From Paulownia fortunei (Eukaryota > Streptophyta > Magnoliopsida > Lamiales > Paulowniaceae), in the NCBI GenBank assembly GCA_019321725.1, contig CM033120.1, forward strand, positions 9,801,694-9,865,693: a stretch of 64,000 nt of DNA, read 5' to 3'. Every line of letters begins with the position of its first letter. Position 1 is the first letter of the stretch. Of this stretch, positions 34,813 to 45,808 are shown piece by piece. A program made the translations under genes and the position numbers. The notes under the pieces are model-generated. The model did not search any database, was not told the origin of the DNA, and saw only the letters and a list, made by a program, of their open reading frames with translations.

Positions 34813-37345
34813 ATTTTCCACTTGCCCTAGTGTCAATTGCCCATGTGCTTCAAGCCTATCTTCTCAAGATATCCGTCGAATACCTTCTACGCTATGGGTT
34901 TGGTTAGTGGGTCTACTATATTTTCTGGCAAAGCGACTCCATCTACTACGACGTTATCTCTACCAATGTACTTGGATCTTTGATGAGATCTTAGTTCTTT
35001 TGCTTGCACAATAACTCTGTTGTTATCACAGTATATCAATACAAGATCAACAATTGATGGAAATATACCCAACTCTTAGATGAAGTTTGTAATCTAAATA
35101 GCTTCATTTACTGCATTACATGCAATAATATATTCAGCCTCGATGGTGGAATTCGCAGTCATCTCTTGCTTGGAAATTTTCCAATCCATTTATGGTAAAT
35201 ACATATCCGAACATAAACTTTGAGTTATCTACATCGGACTAAAAACTAGAATTAGTATAGCCTTCTAGTTTTAGTTCTCCATAACAGTATACAAAAATAT
35301 ATCCTTAGTTCTTATCAAGTACTTGAGAATTATCTTTACAACATTCCAGTGTTCTTCACCTGGATTAGACTTATATCTGCTAGTGACACTCAGGGCATAT
35401 GCGACATTAGGCCTCGTATATAGCATACCATATATTATGATTTCAATGACAAATGCATAAGGTATATGGGTCATCATTTTCCTCTCATCAAGGGTCTTCA
35501 GGACATAGCCCTTGAGAGAGAAATGTCATGACTCAATAGCAAGAATCCTTGTTTGGATTCTTTCATGCTAAATCTCTTTAGCATTTTATCTATGTACGTG
35601 GATTGGGATAGTTCAATCATATTTCTAGACCAATCTTTATAGATCTTTATTCCCAAAATAAATGATACTTCTCCCAAATCCTTTATAGAGAATTGGTTAG
35701 ACAACCAAGTTTTAGTTAACTACAGTATTCCTACACCATTCCCAATGAGTAGAATGTCATCAATGTACAACACAATAAATATCACTGCGCTCTCGCTAAC
35801 CTTCTTATAGACATAAGGTTTATCCAGGTTCTTGTGAAAATAAAACGATTGATTGCCTCATCACACCGGATGTTCCAGCTTCGAGAAGCCTAGTTGAGTC
35901 TATAAATGGATCTCTGGAGCTTACAAACCTTTTTCTCACTCCCTCTGGATATGAAGCCTTCCGGATGCCTTATGTAGATCTCTTCTTAAATGTTTTCATT
36001 AAGGAAAGCTGCCTTCAAATCCATCTACCATATCTCATAGTCGTAATACGTTGATATGGTGACAAGTATTCGGATAGATTTAAGCATCGCTATTGGCAAA
36101 AAAGTCTCCTCATAATTAATTCTTTGTTTCTAAATATAACCTTTTTGCAACCAGTAGTACTTTGTACATCACTACCTTTCCATTTACTCCAAGCTTTCGC
36201 TTGCAGAACTATTTACAACTAATGGGAACTATTCCCCATGGTGGGTCCACCGAGATCTATATATTGTTGGAGGATATAGAGTTCATCTCATATTGCATGA
36301 CATTTTGTCAACTTTCTGAGTCGATGTTAGACACCGCATATCCATAAGTCCTTGTATCACTGTCCAATAAAAGATTCTCCTCATGGTTCTCTAAAAGAAA
36401 GTCATACCTCTCAAGTGACTTTGAGGTCTTTTCGGATCTCTTAGGAGGTTGTATGTCAGAAGTCCTATCCTTAGCTGGTTGGCCCTTTACGATACTTAAT
36501 AGGAGGTTCTGTGGTTCTTGAATTTTTTCAAGTTCCATGACTTTGCTATTTCTATTCAATAGAAACTCCTCCTCTAAAAAGGCATTTCTCGAAACAAACA
36601 CTCTTTATAACGAGGAGTCGTAGAAATAGTATTCAACGGATTCATTTGGATACCCCACGAACTTGCATAGCTAAATCTTATATCCAATTTATCTCCTACT
36701 TGCTGTTTCACGTAAGCAGCACACCCCCATAACCTGAGGTATTTATAAGAGTGTGGTTTCTCATATCACATCTCATGTGGTATTTTGGGTACCGACTTTG
36801 ATGGTACTCTATTGAATAGACATGTTGATATCTCCAGACATACCCCCAAAATGAAACATGAAGTCTAGTAAAATTTGTCATCATTTGAACCATGTCTAAC
36901 ATAGTCTGATCCCTATGCTCGAAAACTCCATTGAGTTGAGGAGTAACATGAGGATCCACTAGGAGAAAATCTCATTCTCTTTTAGATAATCAAGAAACCC
37001 TGTACTTAAGTATTCACCTTATCGATCTAATCGAAGAGCCTTGATACTTAGCCCAGTATGTTTCTCCACTTCGCATCTAAATTCTTTGAACTTTTCAAAG
37101 GCTTTAGATTTGTTCTTCAAAAGGTAGACATAACCATACCTAGAATAATCATCGATAAAAGTTATGAAGTAGTAATAATTCTCACGAGCACTAACACTTA
37201 GTGGCCCGCATACATCCGTATAGATCCAATCTAATAGATCTTTAGTTTGCTCCACTTGTCCAACAAATGGTTATTTGGTCATCTTCCCTTTGAGACATGA
37301 TTCATATGTGTACATTATTTTGTTAACCTAATGCATCCTCTACTA
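34813..37345 (-). pseudogene. Ty1/copia pol remnant (integrase, reverse transcriptase, RNase H)
   Basis: Minus-strand order from high to low coordinates: integrase (37255-36708, with TYESCLKGKMTK just upstream near 37290, then DLLDWIYTDVCGPLS, FITFIDDYSRYGYVYLL and PQLNGVFEHRDQTMLDMV), linker (36601-36308), reverse transcriptase (about 36000-35271, with FSIKDLGEVSFILGIKI and TRPNVAYALSVTSRY), RNase H (35072-34887, with YCDNNRVIVQAKELRSHQRS and ENIVDPLTKPIA). The integrase-reverse transcriptase order marks copia. Stops and frame changes occur throughout. The gag half and 5' LTR were not found; the element is truncated where it meets the MULE near 37345. Confidence 0.85.
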
Positions 37346-40300
37346 CTGTGCTATCCATTTGGCAATTGAAATTGACCAAACTTGTTGCTTCACTTCCTCT
37401 TTTTTTTACAAGTTACAACAGTGTGTCCATGGGCACCACAAATTCTACATTTAACAGTGTCTTGTTGTCTTTTCATCCTAATTGGTTACTTTCCTCTGTT
37501 CCTCTTCTTTTGTTTCACAATTACCTCGTCTAGCTCTCTTTTTCTTGCTTTACTAGGTCTGCCTACACCTATTTCAAAATTATGAGGTAAATGAGGTAGA
37601 AACATTATCACCCCACAATTGCTCACCACTAATTCTCATAATTGCATGTGCATACACTTTTTTGTAATTCTCAACAGTGTAGCATGAGTGCACAAAGTCC
37701 TCTGGCAACTGATTTTGGTTGAAAAAAGCACAAATAGCATGTTTGGAAGGAATGCCACTCAATTCCCACATCCTACATGTACAACTCTACTTCTCCATAT
37801 CCATATAGTATTGACTACCATCAAAACAAGAAATTTTGTGATGTCTATCATTTGCTTTAATAGGAATGCAGTCATCCACATTTTCCACATGTTTTTCAAT
37901 TATTATTTTTATTTTAGGACACAACTTACCCTTCCATTTTGCCTCAACCTGATGGTTGGCTTCTCTCTAACATCTGAAATGTTGCTATTGAAACTTTCAC
38001 AGGCATTATTCAATAACATATCACACTTGTAGTGTTCACTGAAATAGGACCTTGACCATTAGTTTGGAGGCTTGTCATTAAACCAGTTTGCTACACTTTC
38101 ATTCAAGTCCCCTATCTCATTCATCCTTACTTTAAACTCACCTCGCGTACTAGCCCTTGCTGCCCTCCATAATGCATTTTTAAATGTCAAATCCCTAAAC
38201 CCTGTATTCTTAAAGTTATTATGCAAATATCTTACACAAAACCTATGGTCTGAGTCAGGAAACACTTCTTGAAAGGCTTGAATTAGGCACTTCTGCATGT
38301 CAATCATGAAAGTATATTCATGAGTTCTGACAATGTTCAAATCTTTCTTCAAAATAATCAAGAACTACTCCCATGTCTCCCTATGCTCCTTACAAACAAT
38401 GGCATATGCAATAGGATAGAGGTTATTGTTAGGATGAGTCCCTACAGCAGTTAGTAATGTTCTTCCATATGGACCTTTCAAGTGGAAACCATCTACCCTA
38501 ATTATAGTCCTACAACCTGATAGAAACCATTTCTTCAATGCATCAAAATAGATATAAAATCTACTAAACCTTTCCTCCCTATTCTGCTTATTAGTTCCCA
38601 AAATAATAGTGGATACAGGGTTTTCCTAAGCTCCTCAGCATAGTCCCACAATATTGAGTATTGGATATCAGGGCTACCTTTAGTCAGTTTCAAAGTTTTT
38701 CTTTTAACTCTATAGACTTGATCCTTACACACATGACATCTAATAGTATTAATCACATCAAGCCTAAAACCCTTCACATTTCTATTTAGGTCTGACTGAA
38801 ATTTTTTAATGTACTTCTCAGTCAACCAATTAGTCTTTACATTTTTAACATGGAATGTTTGTGGACATCAATGGTGAGGGTTAAACTCTCTGATTTGGAA
38901 TGTGTATTCATCTTTCATCTTCATCGCATTTATCCTTCATTCACATTTCTCTCCATCACATCTAACATACACTCTAAACTTATCATTTTTAACAAATTAC
39001 AAATTTCTTTTTGTTCTTATTACATGAGATTGTACAACTTTTCTAAACTCTGCCTTTGTCCCAAGTATCATACCTAAATCAAATGTTGGGTCATATATCA
39101 CAACAGTATTGAGAATTAGATTACTAAGGTCTTTTCATCTTTATCAGATACCCTATGCTCATTCACGTCCTTGTCATTGTCAACCACTTCCTCACTACAT
39201 TCACTTGAATCATCACCTATGTTATTTGTATCACCTGCCAAACCATCCCCTTCTTCTACATTTTTTTCAAACAATGCATCATCATCAATACTCACTTTCC
39301 ATATCATAATCACTATCTAAAAAGAAATCAGAATCATTGAGATATTCACCATTGTCATCATTATGAACCCCCATATTTTCTTGACCCATATAATGGTCCT
39401 CAATTCCATATCCCTCACATGCAGCCTAAAAATTATTCAAACCAATGTGTTCACCACTATTTCCCTTACCCAAACCCTCTACAGTATTCTCTACACTATG
39501 ATCACTAACATCTGCCTCACCTACATCCCTGCACTGCCCCAATTCAATGTGCTCACCACCATCTCCATCACCCAACCCCCTTACATGAACCTTTGCACAA
39601 TGTTTACCATCATCTCTCTTACCCAAGCCCTCTAAACCATGATCACTAACATCTGTCTCACCTACATCTCTACACTACCCAAATTCGATATGCTTACCAC
39701 CATCTTCCTCACCCAATCCCCCTACATGAATCTCTGCATAATGCTTACAATTATCTCCCTCACCCAAGCCCTCTAAACCATGATCACTAACATTTGTATC
39801 ACCCCATATCCCTACATTGCCCCAATTGAATGTGCTCACCACCATCTCTCTCACCTAATCTCTCTACATGAACCTTTACATTATGCTAACCATCATCTCC
39901 CTCACCCAAGCCCTCTACACCGTGATCATTAATATATGCTTCAACTACATCCCTACATTGCACCAATTTAATGTGCTCATCATCAACTCCCTCACCTAAC
40001 CCCCCTACATGAAGCTTTGCACAATGTTCTACATCATCTACCTTACCACAGCCCCACATTAAGCTCACCACCATCTCATTTACCCATAATTTGTTCAGCA
40101 TTTTCATATATTTCAATCTTAGATGAATCTTGTTGGCTAAGGATTAGTGAAAAGTTCATGACCTATAAAAATATGCATCTCGCTAAACAAAATATGCTTC
40201 ATACACTAATATCTGACATTGTTATCATTACCCAATGACTGAAATGCTCTATTAACAATAATGTAATATTTTTCAGTCCCTTGTACACCCAATTGCTCAT

Positions 40301-40450
40301 TGAATTATCTTAGTTTTCTTCTACTCATAATGTTTGCAGGTACCCAATCATACACAACCTTATCTCCACCAGTGTATTCTATGGCAGGATCAGATAATGT
40401 ACAAAAATAACTCCTATAATGCAAAATCAGAGTAATAGTATGAGTTCTTG
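37346..40450 (-). pseudogene. MULE transposase remnant
   Basis: Order on the minus strand: N-terminal MULE domain (about 40450-40230, with SDPAIEYTGGDKVVYDWVP), acidic linker containing a 141-bp tandem repeat (40050-39438) and a D/E-rich block (39313-39116), FLYWCH/MuDR-like region and pre-transposase (38860-38600, with NWLTEKYIKKFQSDLN, QVYRVKRKTLKL, ILWDYAEELRKT). Then the DDE domain (38601-38059, with TIIRVDGFHLKGPYGRTLLT and FPDSDHRFCVRYLHNNFKN), SWIM zinc finger (about 37771-37700, MWELSGIPSKHAICAFF) and a C-terminal zinc knuckle (CRICGAHGHTVVTC near 37410). A TAG replaces a usual tryptophan near 38363, and frames shift several times. It cannot encode an active enzyme. Confidence 0.85.
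39438..40050. repeat. 141-bp tandem repeat (about 4.3 copies) in the MULE transposase linker
   Basis: Equivalent points CTACATCCCT at 39521, CTACATCTCT at 39662, CCATATCCCT at 39804 and CTACATCCCT at 39945 give a period of 141-142 bp, with a partial unit before 39520. 141 is a multiple of three, so each unit adds 47 residues rich in Gly, Asp and Glu on the minus strand (for example VEGLGEGD and CRDVGEADVSDH). One 1-bp indel breaks frame between copies. Confidence 0.85.
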
Positions 40451-42548
40451 AATCTGCAATAATAATAAAAAAAATTAACAAGCTGGCATAAAATTACCAC
40501 AGGTTTCCCAAAGAACAAACACCAAAAAACATGAAAAAGTATCATAATATTAAAAACTTTTTTATAAATTAATAGGGGACCATCATTTTCATTTTAATAC
40601 ATCAGTCATGGTCCACACATATGGTATATAGTGGGAGGCAAATTCCAATACTTTTTGTTACAAAAAAATACCATTTCATCTAATACAAGATGTGGAGGTT
40701 CTTAATTAATGGATTCCATTGTGAAATTTTCAGATTCTAAAGTTTGATTTGGTTGGCGGAGAAAATGGTCGTCTGCGATTTAGGGTTATGAGGGAATGAT
40801 CATTTCTTTTTTCTTTTTTTTACCATTTACACTTTACCAATTTTATCAGCTTCGACACGTGGAGGGGCTAGTCTGGTTTCCCTCCAAAATTTGCCCACAT
40901 GGCTATTTATTACACCATGGCATATTGATGTGGAATTATTAATTTTACTCAACTCCATAAGAGAGCCACGTAGGCGCCACATGAGACTCCTTAGGTCCAG
41001 GTAGGCCAGTTTTATCATTAAAATGCCTAATTTATTTGGGTCACATAGGAGACACATGATATTTTTCGGTCAATTTTTTTTAATTTTCAACTAAAAAAGT
41101 CCTCAATTAGCGAAAAAAAATTAATTACGGAACTAAATTGTTATTTTGTAATCGGACAGGACTTTTTTTGTCACAAGCTTATAGCTAAGGGACTAATTTT
41201 GCAATCTCCCATTTAGGAAAATAACACGTATGATGAATGAGACCTATTTAACACCCTATTAATTGGAAGTACAATTTTGAATAAGTTTTATCGCTATAAA
41301 AGAATTGAGAAAATCTTATGGAAATTTTTTTTTCTTCTATGGTCCTATATTTTGTAGAAATTTACATGTAGTCGTGATCATTTTTAACACTATAAATTGA
41401 ATAAGGAATCAATTAAATTATTTTTAACATGACAAATGATCACACTTGAATCAACAGCAAAGATGTCATACAAATGTAATCATTATCCCAAAATAATTTA
41501 TTAAGATCTCATTAATAAATAATAAAATTAAATTGATCGTCTAAGTTTAAGACTCTAATTTCATAAAGTCGAGAAGTCTTGGTTTTTTTCTTTTTTCTTT
41601 TGTTTAAAATAACATGAAAAAGTCCATCAAATAATATAAAAAGATACTAATTTAAATTTAGGTAAATACCTATATTTCTGATGGCTTGAACCTGTGATCT
41701 TACACTTGTAGAGTCGTGGAATCTGTCACTTTAAAACTTTTGACTCACGTTGTACAGGGTATTAGTCTATCTTTCTTATAAGTTAGTTCATTGGTTAAAC
41801 TTTGATACATAGTTATCCGTTGCACTTAAATAGCATTTGGTAATCATTATTATCTTATCTAATGATATAATTGAGCGTATCTGGAAAAAGTTTAACTTAT
41901 TCTAAATTTCATATTGAGAAGTTTACCTTTATAGTAAAGCAATATGACTATCTAAAGTTGAATTCAAGCAATGTCGATTAAAGATCACTAAGAAAAACAA
42001 ATCATATACTATCGAAAGAATATCTCATCAATATTTCCTTTTCTATCTAAGATGTACTTTAGTATAGACACTTATACTGATTTTGAATTAGTTCAAATAT
42101 GTTTCCAAGGTAAAATTGAAAAAAAAATTATGATGGTGTTATTTACCAATCTTGAAATTAGGCGTATAGAATATTTATCAAGAAATAATAATTAAAACAA
42201 ATTTACACCTCATTGCATAATAATTTTACATATCCAACATATTTTTATACAAATTCAAGTTTTTCTCAATAAACTTGATTTTTACATATTTTCACTAGCA
42301 TCTCTATATGAGGTAAATATAGTTTAAGAATAATTTAAACTAACATTCACAAGTTCCCGTTGTGCGAGCAGATTTACAAGTACAATAAAATGTACTAACA
42401 AACAATTAACTTGGAAAAATATAATGCACATCGGCAATTTTGAGTTCTATTTATTCTCACAAGCCACATATTTTCTTTTATATATTCAAATAATAATACC
42501 TTACATTGAAAATTGTCAAACTCAAATTGATATATGGTTCGAATGATG

Positions 42549-42640
42549 AATCAAGAATAGTTGCTACGAGAATAGCAATCAAGGTCTTGGCAACTTCCCT
42601 TGATTGTGATCATAAGGGTACGTAGCAACTTTTCTTGATT
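42549..42640. repeat. Nested inverted repeat, hairpin-forming
   Basis: 42549-42568 (AATCAAGAATAGTTGCTACG) pairs with 42621-42640 at 19 of 20 positions. Inside, 42576-42584 (CAATCAAGG) pairs perfectly with 42598-42606. A 35-bp direct repeat (CAACTT(C/T)(C/T)CTTGATTGTGAT) overlaps the right arm. The whole folds into a 92-nt hairpin with an asymmetric internal loop. No family is recognised. Confidence 0.65.
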
Positions 42641-45394
42641 GTGATCATCGGTTATAGATATAAAATGTTTTATTTAAACTTGCTACTATTATTCATTAAA
42701 CAAAAAGTTCACCACAGGTCCATTATAATGATAGTCAGACGAAAGGTCTGTCTTCCACTGATTTTATGTTCATGAACTACTAATACAAATAACTTCGAAT
42801 TTGTGACCTCCTCATGCCAAGATCAAAAGAAATATAAGGGACAGAATCAAATTTAAATAAAATTGTTCCATTCACAAACTTCAGTTTGAGCTTTTTACTC
42901 GCAGTAGATTGAAAGATTGGTAATTACAATTGAAAATAAGAATTCACTGTTATGGGAATTTGCATCACATAATTGGAGTAATATAGATGACACAATCTGT
43001 GTGTACTAAACTTGTCCAAGGCTCAAATGTGAAGCTAATTCTTCAGATAAATTTTTGGTGAGAGGGTTACCACCCAAATCTTACATCACACATTGGCCAT
43101 TGAAACACTTCTAAATAGTCTGCCATACGAGTATGAGTCGAGTCGACTTGCCGGCTAATTTTTGCCAATGCCACACCAACATTCATCAAAACTCTGTTAT
43201 GACTAATGAAAGCAGCAGTAATAGTTCAAAGTGAAGATTAAGTGTGAAAGTACTTAAACAAGCAGGGGAAGATTTGAGAATAGAGATACTTCTGTTTCCG
43301 CAAGTTAGTGTGTAAATATCATTACAGAAGCAAAAACTTAATACTGAGAAACTCTGATACTTACTGTCTCATTTCTCTCTTACATATATTATATATATAT
43401 ATGTAAGAATACCATGATACAAGCAAATACACTGTAAAAATAAGATAGCGGAGTCTTGGAACAGTATAAATCAGTTTTTGACTTGGGTACCAAAATACTC
43501 TCACTGCAGAGCATGGGACATGAGCATAATTCATGAGAACCGAGATTTTCTGGAACTAGTTCCATAAAACTTCAGTCGGTATTTTGACCTCGAGCTCTAT
43601 ATAGCTGGAAGCTTATCTGCAAACCTCTTTAATCTGGAAATCTACCATCAGCTCTAGGAAACAGCAGTCCCATCTTCCTCATGTGCTTACCGATGTTTGT
43701 CTCCTGCCCTTCACCTTGCACATATCATTGACAAATTTAGTTTTATCACTGAGCAGCAGGGCTCAGGTGCTCGATCACCATCATCTTCACCAAAGGAAGC
43801 AAAGAGTCTCCTTTAGCATTCCTAGATGAAGAATTACAATTTTACTTAGTGCAAACAGAGAAGATATGAAATCCTCACTAGCTCAGTAATGCAGTTACTA
43901 TACAACACATTTGTTTGGTCTCCACATTCAACTTCCTGAACAAAACTGAAATCTCCTGATTAGAGATAGATTCTACAAGGTATTATTGGCCATGCCTCAA
44001 ACCGAAAAACACATGCACAAGCTTCATGTGTTCTCACCACCATGCAGAGACCAAACAGTGGTTAAGAAGGGACTTATGATCAAAATTAAGTTATATATAC
44101 ACAAAAACAGAGATCTAGTCAGGGAGTAACCCATAGGCATGACAAAGTTAGTAATTACATAAAACTAGAAATTAGGATTCCATGGCACAAACAGCTTAGG
44201 CGGAAGAATTGCAGGGCTACTTCCCAACTGTCATTTCATGATTTTATTTATTTATTCATTTATATATATTGATCATATTCACAGGAAGCCATAACAAGCA
44301 GGGGAACATGAAAGAGATAAGTTGAAGATAGTGGCTAAAAGTGCCCCAATTGCAAAGTGCAAGCAGCGACGGAAGCAATTTAAGATGGACAACAGCGACT
44401 TGGCTCAGAGGTTTGGAGAGGGAGAAGGAACAGTGAGAAAACAGAGAGGGAACATATGCAAGAGCAATGGAAGGCGCTGAAGGAGGTGAGAAGATGATGT
44501 TTATAGAGATGCAGGAAGACAGAAAGTTGAAGAGATGCGGGAGCAGGGCCAGCAAGTGGGCAGGTAATGTCAGGGAGACTTGGGAGGAGATTCATTGGTG
44601 GCGCTAGAGATGTTGAAGGAAAATGCTGGAAGTTTGTTACATAAGATTATAAGAGGTTAAAATGCATGGATATGGAAGACGAGATGAAGAACATAAGGAC
44701 AATTAAAGTAAAAACAAAATGCAGGTGGCTGATGACAAAATAGAGTGGGAGGGACGAGCCTAGAAGAAATCCATATGTAAAGGAAGGGGACGTGTATCGC
44801 AAAAGAGGAGAATGCCGGTAATTAGGGTGTGATAGGGATATATAAACCAGACCATTTATGCCACCTAAGAAATTCCAAGTGAATTGAAGCTTATGGGTCA
44901 TGTTTTCGTACCTCATGAATACATAGAACGCAACCAATATATTTTCCAATACATGATATTTCATAACTCAAGCGAACCAAAAGGTCTTCTATGTAAACAT
45001 ATTTAGACTGAATCCCCTTCATGAACATAATCAAAATCAAGAAATATTGGCAAAATATATACTTAGTAGAAGCAAACACAATAAAATTCAAAATCGGGTT
45101 ATCTCTAGTACAATAAATTGAGAAAAATGGATGACAAGTGAGCTGGAATTGAAACGACATATTGGTGTCAGGATTCATGATAAAAGTTGATGAAGAGGTA
45201 GTTAGAAGTTGATGTAAAATAAATGCTGCATCGGACCCCAATGAAATACCCAGTCAGAATTTAGTATATCTATAATTGATGATACTAGATATGACAGTAC
45301 AGTTGGAATCTCAACTACATAGAGAGATTTCAGAGTTCTCTCTGAAGGAGAATCTAAGAAAATTTTGGAAATCCATATATTATGTAGAATCTAT

Positions 45395-45395
<1 letters not shown>

Positions 45396-45432
<37 letters not shown>
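45396..45432. repeat. (GA)n microsatellite
   Basis: About 18 AG/GA units downstream of the heat-shock factor gene. Confidence 0.95.
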
Positions 45433-45438
<6 letters not shown>

Positions 45439-45678
45439 GGAGGGTGCCCAATGTTTTACAGTAAGATGAGAACTACATTAAATAATGCCCAAAAATCTGA
45501 CTTTGCTATCATAGAGAAATAAAAGAAAACAGGTAAGCATCAAGGTCAGAAAGGTATGCATCTAATATATACCATCACAACTCCTCAAGAATTGAATCTG
45601 ATCAACGTATTTCTGACTTAAGCCCTTAATACCTCGGGCGGGCAGCAAATAAGATTGGGCAGCTTTGGTCCTCTCAAC

Positions 45679-45808
45679 TCAAGTTAGATGTCCCATCTGT
45701 TGGATAAGTGCTTAGCTTGTGTTCATCAGCAAATCCACTAGGATCCTTCCTATCATCTTAGTCTCTTCTCCCTGATTGTACTTCCTGTGTGGTAGAGGTA
45801 CCAGGAGC
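45679..45808 (-). pseudogene. Lost C-terminal tail of the heat-shock factor
   Basis: Directly after the TAG, the same frame reads APGTSTTQEVQSGRRD, a TAA, then DDRKDPSGFADEHK. The first part matches what usually follows the second AHA motif in A4-type HSFs. In the next frame 45702-45682 encodes QQMGHLT followed by TGA, then VERTK, resembling the family's LTEQ(M/L)GHLTxxER export signal. Two nonsense codons and one frame change separate it from the main frame. Confidence 0.7.

Larger units (their letters stand above)
37346..41210 (-). mobile_element. Decayed MULE (Mutator-like) transposon
   Basis: The transposase remnant is on the minus strand (37346-40450) plus an upstream flank to 41210. 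There the minus strand starts GGGAGATTGCAAAATTAGTC, a GGGA...-type MULE terminal repeat. The matching terminal repeat was not found at the 37346 side, so the 3' end is missing. The upstream flank (40451-41210) is non-coding. Confidence 0.7.
41211..45808. other. Intergenic stretch between the MULE and the heat-shock factor
   Basis: No protein gene is recognised. It holds a nested inverted/direct repeat at 42549-42640, a pyrimidine-strand-biased block at 44256-44595 with a TATA-like motif, a (GA)n microsatellite at 45396-45432, and, next to 45808, the remains of the heat-shock factor C-terminus and its 3' UTR. Confidence 0.5.

Noticed and set aside
39363..39635. Plus-strand open frame of 90 codons
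   Set aside because: It is antisense to the MULE transposase linker and arises from the 141-bp tandem repeat.
44008..44036. Small inverted repeat (AACACATG/CATGTGTT) next to TGTGTTCTCA, the first ten bases of miR398
   Set aside because: The match stops after ten bases and the hairpin arm does not pair with the candidate miRNA as in miR398 precursors.
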